DNA from: Orychophragmus violaceus
Taxonomy: Eukaryota > Streptophyta > Magnoliopsida > Brassicales > Brassicaceae
DNA: 64,000 bases
Reading direction: 5' to 3'
NCBI GenBank assembly: GCA_030180135.1
Contig: CM058239.1
Coordinates: 70,191,823 to 70,255,822, forward strand
In this document: positions 43,756 through 56,069 of the stretch, piece after piece
How positions within the stretch are numbered: the stretch's first letter is position 1
Layout of the letters: each line of letters starts with the position of its first letter
The notes under the pieces: model-generated
The model's input: only the letters and a program-made list of their open reading frames with translations
Databases searched by the model: none
Told to the model about the DNA's origin: nothing
Program-made: the position numbers and the translations under genes

Positions 43756-45465
43756 TGTAAGGGCCCTGGCCCAGCCATTTAAAATTTTCTGAAAAAAGAA
43801 GAGAAAGTCCAATAACCTAAGCCCAAAAGCCCACCTCTTCTTCTCAAAACCCTAGTTTCCTCACTATTTATATGTGCCTCCTCCCTTGGAAAAAGCAAAA
43901 GAAATGATTTTCGGCGAAGCTCTGCCTCCGATCTGTCTCAGCCATCGCACCCAAAAGTCAGATCTATCCATCCTCCATTGTTTGGTGTCGAAAGAGATCC
44001 GGTAAGCCCTTTTTCAGATCTGATTTTCTTCAATCCGAGATCTAAAACCTCCGTAACTTTTTATCCATGTGGAATCTGGGAAATCCGAGACCACCATCGC
44101 GTTCTTCTCGACGAGACGAAGCCGTAGCCGTAAACCACACCTCCATAGCTGTCAGGACGCGCCCGCAATCGCAGGAGAAAGAATCGCCGGTTTCTCACGC
44201 GCCGCCAACGCGCCGCCGTCGCCGGAGCCACGCGCCGCCGCCGTCCGCCGGGAGCCGCCGTCGCCGCCGCCGCCGCCTCCCGGAGCCGCCGCCCGTCGCC
44301 AGAACTCCGCCGCCGCCGACCACCGGAGCCACCGCCGGACCGCCGCCGAGTCAACTCCGCCGGCGATCGAGTCAACTCGGGTTGACCGGGTCGGGTCGGT
44401 TCGGTTGACTGGGTCGGGTTGACCGGGTCGGGTCGGTTCGGTTGACTGGGTCGGGTTGACCGGGTCGGGTCGTTGACCGGTTCAATCCAATTCTGGTTCG
44501 GTTAATCCGGTTTGGTCTGGTTTCCCAATTTCGATTTTAATTTTAATTTCAATTCCCGGTTTAGGTCCGTTAAGCTGGTTTGAGCTGGGTATTTTCAATC
44601 GATCATATCTAGCTCATCCTAAGCCCGATTTAAGCGAATCAAAAGCCCATCTCACCTGATTTCTCGTCCTCTTTCCAGATCTGATGTCCGTTCGGGCTGA
44701 GGAAGCTTCTAAATTACCGTTTTGCCCTTTATTTGGCTAAGGTGAGGACTGGTCGTCATCTCTACCCCATTCTATCTCAATTCCAGGACATGAGTCCTTG
44801 TTTAATAGTGTCTTTCCTAGGTAGTATATGTTTGGTAATGCGCGCTATGTGATTGATTGTTGAACATAGAAATGTTAGAATATCGCTTAAACCGAAAACG
44901 TTGATTGTGGTTGATGGCTTGCGTGCGTAGTTGCAAGTGTTGTGGTTGAGTAGGGTTGTGGCCCGAGTGTTGTGGAGTAGGGTTGTGGCCCAAATCGGTT
45001 GTGGCTGAGTGAATGCCGGTTGGTGCCGGTGGAGTAGGGTTGTGGCCCGAGTCGGTTCATGGGTGCGTGCGTTGTGGTTGGGGCCCAGGCTCGCACCTAT
45101 GGACAAGTTGTTAGTGTGTTGGTTGATTGTGTGCCTTCGGGCGTTGGGTGCAAGGTGTTATTAGCCTTGAACTTGTTTCTTGTTGTTATGATAGCGTAGG
45201 ATGAGATCGCGGGTTTCTTGAATCTGCACTCACTGGGTAATTGTGTTTTGAAACAATTACTCAAGCCTCTTTCCTTTTTCCAATCTTTTTCCTCGCATGT
45301 CCGGATGCAGGATTGACTGATCGAGTGACGTGTTTGGTGGATTTGAATACGAAGGAAGCGCCGGGTTCCTGGGACCAGTTGAGATGGCGTCCCGGTTGGA
45401 TCATCTTCGGTTCAACGAGCGTCCTAATGCCGCGTCTCCGGTTTAACCGGGAGACGGGTGTTACA
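43756..45465 (+). repeat. Long-LTR element, 5' LTR
   Basis: Contains a very GC-rich tract of CCG-type runs (44190-44350) and tandem GGGTCGGGTTGACC-type repeats (44385-44480). Open frames in the GC-rich tract on both strands are low-complexity R/P text, not genes. Confidence 0.93.
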
Positions 45466-47283
45466 ATTTGGTATCAGAGCCTAGGTTAAGATCTCACAGT
45501 CCTATCCTGGGAGATCAGCTTTCGTTGTTTTCCTAAAAACCGTGTTTTCAAATCTTTTTCAAAAGCGTTTGCGAAAGTTTATAAAATGGTTACTTTGCGA
45601 AAAGCTTTTTCAAGCACCTACTATATCATAGATTGTTCTCCACGCCGGTCCTAGTCTAGTTAGAATTTTTCCTTGCAGGATGGGTCAGTGTCTTCAAACC
45701 TCGGTTGTGCTACTGCCCGCTAGATGTGTGTCGAGATGTATGTCGTGATGTGTGTCGTTGAGGTGTATGTTGGGATGTGTGTTGTGGTGTGCGCCTACAG
45801 GGCAGTCGGTACTAGTGAGGTGGTGTTGGGGTCAACGTGGGTTCAGAGTATTGTTCAACCAAGTGTGCTAAAGTGTCAAGGGTGTGAAGACGATCAGACG
45901 AGAGGCTAATGCGGGAATACTGTTAGGAGCATTGTAAGAGCTGCAAGGAGTGCTACAGGAGTTGCAAGAGGTCAATGGAAAGACCGGATTGCAAGGAGTG
46001 CTACAGGAGTTGCAAGAGGTCAATGGAAAGACCGGATTGCAAGGAGTGCTACAGGAGTTGCAAGAGGTCGATGGAAAGACTGGATTGCAAGGAGGCCATT
46101 TGGAAGTGGCGGTGTTCCGACTGGATTAAGCGTCAGGAGTTGCTTGAGTTGCTTGGATCACCAGGAGCAGCAGGAGGCTATCCAAATCTGTTCCAAGTAG
46201 GGAATCTTGGAATCAGTTTGTGACATCAACTTCAATGAGTTATGGACGGCTCGTTGAAGATTGATCAAGCTGGAACCTGGAGAAGATCTTCGTGGTATGG
46301 CAGGCTCAAGATTCAATGGTGGGACCGGAAAGGAAACAGTCTGCCCTGGAGTTCTTTGTGAATTAATGGAGCAGCTAATGGAGTTCCTCAAGCTGGAAAG
46401 AAGATCGTGGAAGCGTTTTGGGAAGTGGCGCTGTGACATTTGGAATTGCCTGGCTAGCCGGATTTCTGCAATTGCAAGATCAAGTGGACGAAGCTGGTTA
46501 TTGGAAATGGAATTCCAACGGGAGAGTGTTAAGAAAACACTATTGAGGATTGGCAAGAAGCTGCAAGGGGGAGCAAAGGAGAGCAAGTTTAATGGGGAAG
46601 GAAACCCAAGGGATAGTGTTTGGAAAGCAATTCACCTGGACCACAAGGTAGGAAACCTTGAGCTGGAATTCCGATTAGAATCGGTTTGGATATCAGAGTG
46701 CGCAGCGGAAGCGTGGCATTGGAGCATATCAGGAGTTAAGTGGGTCGTTCCCCACCAGCCGGGTAGCCATAATGGACATGGTTAGCCTCATCGCTCACCA
46801 AAGATAAGCAAGGATAGCAAACAGGCGAAAGACGACGCCATAGTGCACGGGAATGGAAACCGTCAAAGTGAATCCATTTGGAAGTGGATGATGCACTGTG
46901 GCACGGTAATGGAAACCGTTGAGGAGAATTGGGTTGGAAGAGGGGCATCGAATTCAAGACATAGAACCACTCGAGGGATGAGTGTTGTTTCTAACCGTTG
47001 GAGACCGACCCTAATGGACATCGGCGGTAGCATTTGGCGTATTGCATTGCATTATGGAAGCTGATATTGGATTAACACCAAGGAGGAGGACACTTCAGAG
47101 CGTGGTTGGAAGTAAAGGGGGGGAGAAGCAGTCTTCAGGATTCAAGGACAAGTTCTTTTCAAGCAAGTAAGCTATCAAGTCAGTTTTGGTCAACGAAGTC
47201 TGCGGAGTGTGGATGGTAAAACGTTGCAATGGAGAACTCCCGCCTCGGAATTCGGGACGAATTCTTTTCAAGGGGGGGAGAAT
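45466..47283 (+). other. Long-LTR element interior, primer site and PPT
   Basis: TTTGGTATCAGAGCCTAGG (45467-45485) is the primer site; CAAGGGGGGGAGAAT (47269-47283) is the PPT. Between them only short open frames occur, for example 46261-46785 (174 codons), which resembles no retroelement protein I know. No protease, RT or integrase motif is present. Confidence 0.8.
45943..46095 (+). repeat. 48-bp tandem repeat, three copies
   Basis: Units starting GCAAGGAGTGCTACAGGAG at 45943, 45991 and 46039 plus a partial fourth. Being a multiple of three it encodes a repeated Cys-rich 16-mer (MERPDCKECYRSCKRS) in one frame. Confidence 0.9.
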
Positions 47284-48938
47284 TGTAAGGGCCCTGGCCC
47301 AGCCATTTAAAAATTTCTGAGAAAAGAAGAGAAAGCCCAATAACCTAAGCCCAAAAGCCCACCTCTTCTTCCCAAAACCCTAGCTTCCTCACTATTTATA
47401 TGTGCCTCCTCCCTTGGAAAAAGCAAAAGAAATGATTTTCGGCGAAGCTCTGCCTCCGATCTGTCTCAGCCATCGCACCCAAAAGTCAGATCTATCCATC
47501 CTCCATCGTTTGGTGTCGAAAGAGGTCCGGTAAGCCATTTTTCAGATCTGATTTTCTTCAACCCGAGATCTAAAACCTCCGTAACTTTTTATCCGTGAGG
47601 AATCTGGGAAATCAGAGACCACCATCGTGTTTCTCTCGACGAGACGAAGCCGTAGCCGCAAACCGCACCTCCATAGCTGTCCGGACGCGCCCGCAATCGC
47701 ATGAGAAAGAATCGCCGGTTTCTCACGCGCCGCCCACGCGCCGCCGTCGCCGGAGCCACGCGCCGCCGCCGTCCGCCGGGAGCCGCCGTCGCCGCCGTCC
47801 GCCGCCTCCCGGAGCCGCCGTCCACCGCCTCCCGGAGCCGCCGCCCGTCGCCGGAGCTCCGCCGCCGCCGACCACCTGAGCCACCGCCGGACCGCCGCCG
47901 AGTCAACTCGCACGGCGACCGAGTCAACTTGTGTTGACCGGGTCGGGTCGGTTCGGTTGACCGGGTCGGGTTGACCGGTTCAATCCAATTCTGGTTTGGT
48001 TAATCCGGTTTGGTCTGGTTTCCCAATTTCGATTTTAATTTTAATTTCAATTCCCGGTTTAGGTCGGTTAAGCTGGTTTGAGCTGGGTATTTTCTATCGA
48101 TCATATCTAGCTCATCCTAAGCCTGATTTAAGCGAATCAAAAGCCCATCTCACCTGATGTCCGTTCGGGCTGAGGAAGCTTCTAAATTACCGTTTTGCCC
48201 TTTATTTGGCTAAGGTGAGGACTGGTCGCCATCTCTACCCCATTCTATCTCAATTCCAGGACATGAGTCCTTGTTTAATAGCGTCTTTCCTAGGTAGTAT
48301 AGGTTTGGTAATGCGCGCTATGTGATTGATTTTTGAACATAGAAATGTTAGGATATCGCTTAAACCGAAAACGTTGATTGTGGTTGATGGCTTGCGTGCG
48401 TAGTTGCAAGTGTTGTGGTTGAGTAGGGTTGTGGCCCAAGTGTTGTGGAGTAGGGTTGTGGCCCAAATCGGTTGTGGCCGAGTGAATGCCGGTTGGTGCC
48501 GGTGGAGTAGGGTTGTGGCCCGAGTCGGTTCATGGGTGCGTGCGTTGTGGTTGGGGCCCAGGCTCGCACCTATGGACAAGTTGTTAGTGTGTTTGTTGAT
48601 TGTGTGCCTTCGGGCGTTGGGTGCAAGGTGTTATTAGCCTTGGACTTGTTTCTTGTTGTTGTGATAGCGTAGGATGAGATCGCGGGTTTCTTGAATCTGC
48701 ACTCACTGGGTAATTGTGTTTTGAAACAATTACTCAGGCCTCTTCCCTTTTTCCAATCTTTTTCCTCGCAGATCCGGATGCAGGATTGACTGATTGAGTG
48801 ACGTGATTGGTGGATTTGAATACGAAGGAAGCGCCGGGTTCCTGGGACCAGTTGAGATGACGTCCCGGTTGGACCATCTTCGGTTCAACGGGCGTCCTAA
48901 TGCCGCGTCTCCGGTTTAACCGGGAGACGGGTGTTACA
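47284..48938 (+). repeat. Long-LTR element, 3' LTR
   Basis: Partner of 43756-45465. It has fewer GGGTCGGGTTGACC-type repeats, lacks a block near 44665-44685, and has an extra CCGCCTCCCGGAG-type repeat near 47805-47845. Confidence 0.92.
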
Positions 48939-48999
48939 GGATCAGTGTGCTAGATTTTGTATATAAATTTTCATTTCCATTGCTCGAAGGATCCAACTT

Positions 49000-49176
49000 G
49001 TTTTACAAATGTCCATTTCGATGCAAAAGACCACAGCGGAGGCCTTTCACTAATTTGTTCATGAAACAAACATTAGACTCCAAACCTAGAAGATCGATGA
49101 TATTTGCGCCACTGGGTTCATTGTGTGGAGCGAGTTATGGCATGCTGCATCTCCCAACTGCCTGGTGGAGACCTTC
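49000..49176 (-). pseudogene. DnaJ-like pseudogene, 3' piece
   Basis: After the solo LTR the minus-strand text resumes as KVSTRQLG and then MQHA, matching the zinc-finger region of plant type-A DnaJ proteins (J2/J3 class), then decays. The rest of the C-terminal domain is not recognisable. Confidence 0.55.
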
Positions 49177-50752
49177 TGTAACATCCCAAAATTAACAAAT
49201 CAATATATCAGCTTTACTCCTTTGGCCCATACACTTCTGCTTTTCTATTTATTTATTTTCAATCATGATTATAAGGATACACCTTTCCAGCAAGATCTAC
49301 ACTAAGGGGAGCCATCTTTGTCATCTTCACATGAGCATTCCCTTCTTCTTTATTCAGATATGATCTTCTAGTTTTATTCTTTGGGGCGGGAGATTCTCTT
49401 TTTGGGGAGGGGGTGGGGGAAATTACTTTCCTCTTCTCATCTTATATCGGCGTAAGAGGAGAAAGGAGGCGCAATCACCACTGAATTCCACCGCCGAAGT
49501 CGCCATCAATCACTGGGGAAGTCGCAGACCATTGAAGAACCACATCCTTGTCGCCGGAGTCATCGCCAGCCACCGTCGTCGCGATCCGACAAAGACCGGT
49601 CATGATCTCACTCTTGCTTGTGAGCAAACACTCCTCCACCACCGATATGCTTTTGTTTCTTTGACCCACTTCCATCATTGATCCGCTTCTCCGCCGATGT
49701 CTTTGAGACGTCATCACACTCGTTTCTTGTCACGATCGTGAGTTGTGATCGAAGTTGTACCAAGATCAACCGCAACTCCGACACGCTGGTTTGTTTCAAA
49801 ACCAAGGCGAGGATCAGTTAAGTAAATCATGCACATGTTATTATAGTTTGGTTCAACATACAAATCCTTTAAGATAGGATATTATGCAAGCGACATATAT
49901 ATATACACATATATATAGGTGGATGCTGGTTTCATATCAGAATTTGTGGCCATATATTTTATATATATTCAGCGAATATTAATAATATATAATATACGTA
50001 TGATACATGTGCATGAGTATTTATTTTGTATATGACTTATATGGCTACAGAACTTGGTGCACTAAATTTTATGTGTATATACACTTGAATATATAAATAT
50101 TAGTTACTTATAATTATTGTGACAAAAAAAAATAATAAAAATTAATAATTATTATTGTGACAAAATTGTGAGGGTGTAAGGTAATACACCGGTTTCGTGT
50201 TGGGCTACGATGACGGGCTCTTGCGTAAAACGGTTATAGTTTATTTGGCTGACGAGCTATGGTGCTACGTAGGTGAGGAAGGGACATTCCCTCACTAGTA
50301 TAAGCGCAAGGACACCACATTTTATGAGTTTTGCGTTGGGCTATGATGACGGGCTCTTGCGTGGAGCGGTCATAGTTCATCTGGCTGACCAGCTATGGTA
50401 CTGCGTAGTTGAATAAGGGACATTCCCTCACCAGTATAGGCACAGAGACACCACAATTTATGAATTTTGTTTGATGATGTGTATAGGTTGTGTTTGATGC
50501 GTGTTTTGGCTTAGAACCTGTGTTGTTCTTATCTTTAATATGTGAAATGATTTTGTGAATCTTAAGTTTCACCGTCGCTGAGTATTCTCCAATTACTTAC
50601 CCATCTCTCTTGTAGGTAAACATGGTGGTTAGCAGGAAGAGTCACACCAGTGTGTGGTTGTATATTCATATCATGAGTGGTTTATCATTGTTTATAGTTA
50701 AATTGATTCCTCGTGACATGTCGTATTAGTTAAGAAAAAGACGGGTATTACA
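49177..50752. mobile_element. Solo LTR of a Ty3-like element
   Basis: 1576 bp starting TGTAACATCCC and ending GACGGGTATTACA, flanked by CCTTC at 49172-49176 and 50753-50757. No primer site or coding sequence follows. The ends resemble those of the long-LTR element at 43756 (TGTAA...TTACA), suggesting a chromovirus LTR left by recombination between two LTRs. It contains an imperfect direct duplication of about 135 bp (about 50195 and 50330, GATGACGGGCTCTTGCGT in both). Confidence 0.85.
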
Positions 50753-50757
50753 CCTTC

Positions 50758-51224
50758 ATTCCAGTTCCCTGACATCCACCACATTTTGTTAAATCTTCAG
50801 AATTTGAACCCTTTCTGCCATCATAAACCAAATAATGCCGAAGAAGAAATCTTTCTAAGCCCCTGGTAAATTCATAAAAGTAAATTTGGAAGACAACACA
50901 AACATATCTTATTAATTACTAACCCATTACACTGAGCACAAATCCTTCCTAGAAAGTGAGAGCTTCTTTGCTATTCCAAGAAAAAGGTCCTCCATGGAAA
51001 CCTGTAGGGGTGAACAACATCTTCACCACACCTCTGCCTCATTCCCCGGCTGCTGCCACCTAATCAAAAACAAAATTAAATAAGGACCAGAAGATATCAA
51101 ACGGTTCCTGTCCACCGCCTCCACCACCCATTCCCTCCTTGAGTGCATCCTCTCCATATTGATCGTAGAGCTCACACTTTTCTGGATCACTAACAACTTC
51201 ATAAGCCTAAGCTAGCTATTTGAA
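50758..51224 (-). pseudogene. Type-A DnaJ co-chaperone pseudogene (J2/J3-like)
   Basis: Minus strand. An exon after a CTACAG acceptor begins at 51224: AYEVVSDPEKCELYDQYGED, then LKEGMGGGGGGQEPFDIF, the end of the J domain and the G/F region. Further on GGSSRGMRQRCGEDVVHP is in frame, then a frameshift, MEDLFLGIAKKLSLSRKDLC, a stop, a possible intron, and a zinc-finger repeat CGGCQGTGMK. The functional gene would be a cytosolic HSP70 co-chaperone. Remnants of introns argue for a genomic duplicate or capture, not a processed copy. Stops, frameshifts and the solo LTR show it is dead. The first exon with the HPD motif is not seen. Confidence 0.85.
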
Positions 51225-51280
51225 CTGTAGAGAGACATGTGAAGTACTGCAGACACGAATGGTTGTATATATGAGCGAGG

Positions 51281-51511
51281 CTATATGTCTGAGCTTTGTA
51301 AATCATACGCGAGATAATTTTGTAACAAATACCTTTTCCTTGAGTAGGAGAAGCACAATACCCATGAACTCTCCATCCTTCTTGAAATTCCGGACATCTC
51401 AGAAGTGAAAAGTCGACGAACAACCTGTTGTAACGAACGGCGGAGATGTAAATAATCAAACGTCGCATATGAAGCAGAGGCTGGGATCGCAACAATATCG
51501 ATTTGAGCCAT
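51281..51511 (-). CDS. Hypothetical small ORF upstream of the DnaJ remnant
   Basis: 76 codons on the minus strand starting MAQIDIVAIPASASYATFDY. I do not recognise it. A TATA-like CATATAAATACC (about 51600-51611, minus strand) lies about 90 bp upstream, so a transcription unit may start here and run into the DnaJ remnant. It may be a chimeric or replaced first exon, or chance. Low confidence. Confidence 0.25.
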   Translation of the reverse strand: MAQIDIVAIPASASYATFDYLHLRRSLQQVVRRLFTSEMSGISRRMESSWVLCFSYSRKRYLLQNYLAYDLQSSDI

Positions 51512-51719
51512 TGAAAGAAAACAAGAGTGTAAGGGGTTAAGATGATGGTGATCGGGTTTTTGTGTAGCTGGAGTGGAGCTGCGGGCCGTAAGTAACTCGG
51601 TATTTATATGGAAAAAGAGAGATTGACATGAAACGGTGGGAGGTGGAAAGCTATGGCGAATTGAATGGGAATTAGGCGGATTTAAACCGCAATATGTGGA
51701 ATTGATGCACTACAAGAAA

Positions 51720-52150
51720 ACTAGGATTTTAGGAATACTATTTGCGATTGAATATATAGTCGCAAAAATAGCGACCGATATGCGACTGTTGAACGATGTA
51801 ATAGAGACGACATGAAAACAGTCGTAATTTAGTCTCTATTTTGCGTCTAAATAATTTAGTCGTAAAACAGTCGCAAAAGTACGACTGATAAGCGACTGAT
51901 AGGCGTCAGCTCATGTTCAATCATATAATAGTCGCACAAGTACGACTGATCGACGACTGCATATACGTCGTAAATACCAGTCGTAAAACTGTCCCTCCTT
52001 TGCGACTAAAGATTGACTACCCATATTTAGTCGTGAAAAACCATTATACGCACATTTTATATACCTTTCGATTTAGTTATAACAACTTTTTACAACTTTT
52101 GCATTAGTCGTAAAACAGTCGCAATAGTAGTCACTAATCAGTCGCAAATG
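51720..52150. repeat. CACTA-1 subterminal repeats
   Basis: Many copies in both orientations of AGTCGTAAAACAGTCGCAA-like 10-20-mers (AGTCGC, GCGACT, ACGACTGAT). Such arrays near CACTA ends are binding sites for the accessory TNPA-type protein in the En/Spm system; here that is by analogy. Confidence 0.85.
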
Positions 52151-52288
52151 GCTATATATAGGACATGGATCTTCCTCCTCCTCATTTCTATAATAACAAA
52201 ATGTTTCTTACTCCTTTCTTACAAAGAAACCTTTCCCTCAAAGAAAACAAACCTATCAAGAAACAACAAAAAAACGTTTTTTAATAAT

Positions 52289-55200
52289 ATGTCGGGTTAT
52301 TATAATTCTCGAGAATAGATGTATAATAGCATAAATCAAGAGACGCAAAATTTCTCGGCGGAGTTCGAAATGGGGGTCGAGCAATTCATGGGTTTTGAAA
52401 GTAACCAGCCCTTTGCGCTAAATAATGGAGGTAGGTTTTTATGTCCTTGTAAGTTCTGCAAAAACGAGAAAGTTATTTCGGGGAAGAAAATTTGGAATCA
52501 TCTATTAAGTAGAGGATTTATGGAAGATTATTATATTTGGTATAAGCATAGAGAAGAAATTGATGTGGCTTTAGAACCAAGTTACGTTAATATGACGCAT
52601 TTGGATAATGTCGTATAAAATAGATATGTGGATATGGTGAATGATGCGTTTTGCGATAACGTGAGCTTTGACAACTATCATCCTGATGATAGTTGTCCGA
52701 ATGTAGAATAACCGGTACGTAACCATTCCAAAAATTTCTACGACTTGTTAGAAGGGGCGAAAAACCCATTATACGATGGTTGTCTTGAAGGTCAATCTAA
52801 ATTATCCTTAGCTGCTCGGGTCCTGCAAAACAAGACGGACTACAATATGACTGAAAAGTGTGTGGATTCATGGTGTGAGGTGTTGACATAGTATTTACCA
52901 GACGGAAACCAATCAACCGGCTCCTACTATGAGACCGAAAAGTTGATGCGCAACTTAGGTCTCCCGTATCACAATTGTATGAACTTCTGGAAAGAGGATG
53001 AAAAGGGGGATAAGTGTCAATTTTGTGCCGTAGAAGGATGGAAACCCAACGACAGAAAACGTAGAACCAAAATACCATATAGTCATATGTGGTATCTACC
53101 TATTAATGACAGATTGAAGAGAATGTATCAAAGCGAGAGGACTGCAGCGGCAATGAGATGGCATGCTGAGCACCGAGCAAAGGACCGAGAAATGTCTCAT
53201 CCATCTGATGCAGCAGAGTGGAAAATTTTTCAAGACATGCATCCCCGCTTTGCCGAAGAAACTCGGAATGTTTATCTTGGATTATGTACAGATGGGTTCA
53301 ATCCATTTGGCATGACTCGCAATCATTTGTTGTGGCCTGTGATACCGACTCCATATAACTTGCCCCCTGGGATGTGCATGAAGTTTCTTACAATTCTAAA
53401 TGAAGGACCAAATCATCCGCGAGCTAGTCTTGATATCTTCCTCCGACCTCTTATTGAGGAGTTAAAAGAGTCGTGGTCTACTGGAATCGATGCATATGAT
53501 GTATCCTTGCATCAAAATTTTAATCTAAAAGCAGTGTTGATGTGGACGATAAGCGACTTTCCGACGTATGATATGTTATCGCGATGGACGACACATGGTA
53601 AATTATCTTGTCCAATTTGCATGGAGGATACAAAGTCTTTTTATCTACGAAATGGATGGAAGACGTATTGGTTTGATTGTCACTGTAGATTTCTTCCGCG
53701 TAGGCATCCCCTAAGGAAGAATAAAAAAGACTTCTTGAATGGAAAACACGTTGTGAATGAGTATCTACCTCAGTCTTACACCGGGAAGCAAGTTTATTAT
53801 GAGCGGTTGTATAGTGTCCAACCATCGAAAACAAAGGATTGCGGTGGAAACGGTCATGAGAAGAAGGCTGGCTATGGCATTGGGCACAACTGGCACTAAG
53901 AAAGCATATTCTGGGAGTTACCGTATTAGACAGACCTCACTCTCCGACATAATCTTGATGTGATGCATATCGATAAGAATTTTTTCGACAACATCATGTA
54001 TACTCTTATGAATGTTAAGGGTAAAATAAAAGACAACATCATGTCACGAAGGGATATAGAAGGATTCTGTGATCGACCACACTTACATGTTGATAGTGAT
54101 GGTAAAGCTCCTTTCCCCATCTACACATTGACAACAGAAGCCAGGGAAAAGTTATTGGAATGTGTGAAACATGCGGTTAAATTTCCAGATGGTTATTCAT
54201 CAGACTTAGCCAGTTGTGCTGATATGGTTAATGGAAAGTTTTCGGGCATGAAGAGTCATGACTGCCATATTTTTATGGAGCGGCTATTTCCATTTATCTT
54301 TGCAGAACTCCTAGACAGGAACGTCCACCTTGTGTTATCAGGTATTAATACTTTCATTGGTTATCTCAACAAATTTCTAAGATTATAGTATTTTATAATA
54401 ATCGTTTTTCTTAATTATATATTATTGTAGGGGCTGGAGCATTTTTTCGTGACTTATGTTCAAGAAATTTGCAGAAAAACCACGTCCAAATTCTAAAGCA
54501 AAACATAGTTCTGATCATATGCATTTTGGAAAAGATATTTCCTCCTTTTTTCGGCGTGATGGAGCATCTGCCTATACATCTTCCTTATGAAGCTGAGTTA
54601 GGAGGCCCTGTACAATATATGTAGATGTATCCTTTTGAAAGGTTTTTCGAAAAAGTTGAAAGAAAAGGCGAAGAACAAAATATATGCATCAGGATCGATT
54701 GTTGAATCGTATATCAATGATGAAATATCCTATTTCTCAGAGCACTACTTTGAAGCACATATACAAACAAAATCAAGGTAAACACTAAAGCTAATTTCAT
54801 TTGTAGATTTATGCTATATGTATATATTTAATGTGAATTACCTTTCACCACGTATAAGTTAACAAGATTTGACGAAGGTGAAGCCCCAGTGTATCATGTC
54901 AAAGGAGTACCTGATATATTTTCTCGCGTAGGCCGTCCAAGTGGAGAAATGCACCAAGTTTGGCTATCAGAGAAGGACTATAAATGTGCACATGCATATG
55001 TTCTGCGAAATTGTGATTATTTTCAGCCATCTGAGAGGTATAACTTGGAATTTATTTTATTTTGATTCATAAGCATGTGTTCTTATTTCTCACATATGTC
55101 TTTGTCTTATATATAGTATGTTCGAAGATTATATTTTTTGAAAATATCCAGGACTCCAAGAAAAAGAAATTGTTGTGAAAAGAGCTAAGGAATATTCTAC

Positions 55201-56069
55201 TTGGGTGAAGGATTATGTATGTCTTAAAAAACCTTGCAAGTTTTGTGTGTATACATATTGTGGACACATGATAATGTATATTTAAATGCAGGTTGCTTAC
55301 TGGCAGAACACAGTTCCTTTTCCTCCTTGGGTCAAAGAGATCGTGAATGGACCCGTGGATAAAGCCAAAACATGGCCTATCTATTTCACAAGAGGATATT
55401 TGTTTCATAATCAGAATCACGGCGAGGGACGGAAGACTTGTAATTATGGGGTATGTGTTAAAGGTCAGAATTATTCCAATGCATCAGATGAAGCAGATTT
55501 CTATGGGACCTTAACAGATATCATACAACTTGAGTACGAGGGAATAATTGATTTGAAAATCACACTTTTTAAGTGTAAATGGTATGATCTTGTTATTGGA
55601 AGAGGCACTCGGAGGAGCAATGGTGGTGTTGTTGACGTTCTTTGATCGAGGAAATACAATAAATACGAACCATTTATTCTTGGTATGTATATATATATAT
55701 GTCGATATCATATATTTATGTATTTATAATTCGATGTATTGATAATGTACAACTTCACAAGCGGAGCAAGTTTGCTATATCCCATATCTGTACACAAAGA
55801 AGCCGAAGCAATCGTGGCTCAATGTTATAAAAGTAAATCCAAGGAGTTATATCTCAGGAGACTACGAAGTAAGTGAACCAACTCTTTTACAACAAGAAAA
55901 CGAATATGATGTACTTTTGACTACAATTGACGATATCGAAGTCGAAAATGTGGTACAAGATGTAAATCCATTAGATCTTGATTATGATGTTGGAGATGCA
56001 GAACAAGAAGATGAATTTCAATGTAACGTATCATCGTCGGACGATGAAGATGACGAAGAATTGTACTAA
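52289..56069 (+). pseudogene. CACTA-1 TNP2-like transposase
   Basis: The ATG at 52289 starts MSGYYNSRE, then a TAG. Domains in order: transposase-associated N-terminal zinc region (FLCPCKFCKNEKVISGKKIW); TNP2 catalytic region (FGMTRNHLLWPVIPTPYNLP, PICMEDTKSFYL, RHNLDVMHIDKNFFDNI, about 52860-54342); an intron (54343-54430, GT...AG); DUF4218-like text (54431-54680, IFPPFFGVMEHLPIHLPYEA); a DUF4216-like region (55286-55670, FTRGYLFHNQNHGEGRKTCN); an acidic tail ending DDEDDEELY. It would excise and reinsert the element. Premature stops lie near 52316, 52617, 52710, 52890, 53897, 53926, 54627 and 55138. Exon order is intact. Confidence 0.88.

Larger units (their letters stand above)
43756..48938 (+). 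mobile_element. Non-autonomous long-LTR retrotransposon, possibly Tekay-type
   Basis: LTRs of 1710 and 1655 bp start TGTAAGGGCCCTGG and end GACGGGTGTTACA. GGATC target duplications lie at 43751-43755 and 48939-48943. The 1.8-kb interior (45466-47283) has a tRNA-Met primer site, a 48-bp tandem repeat and a purine tract, but no Gag or Pol text. The TGTAA...TTACA ends with a tRNA-Met primer fit chromoviruses such as Tekay/Del; without coding sequence that is inference. It must depend on enzymes from elsewhere. Confidence 0.92.

Noticed and set aside
44060..44422. Overlapping open frames on both strands in the GC-rich LTR tract (and again near 47542-47937)
   Set aside because: R/P/S low-complexity text produced by CCG repeats in all frames; no codon structure and present in both LTRs.
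49475..49805. Minus-strand ORFs inside the solo LTR
   Set aside because: Lie within the LTR, low conservation signal, no recognisable protein.
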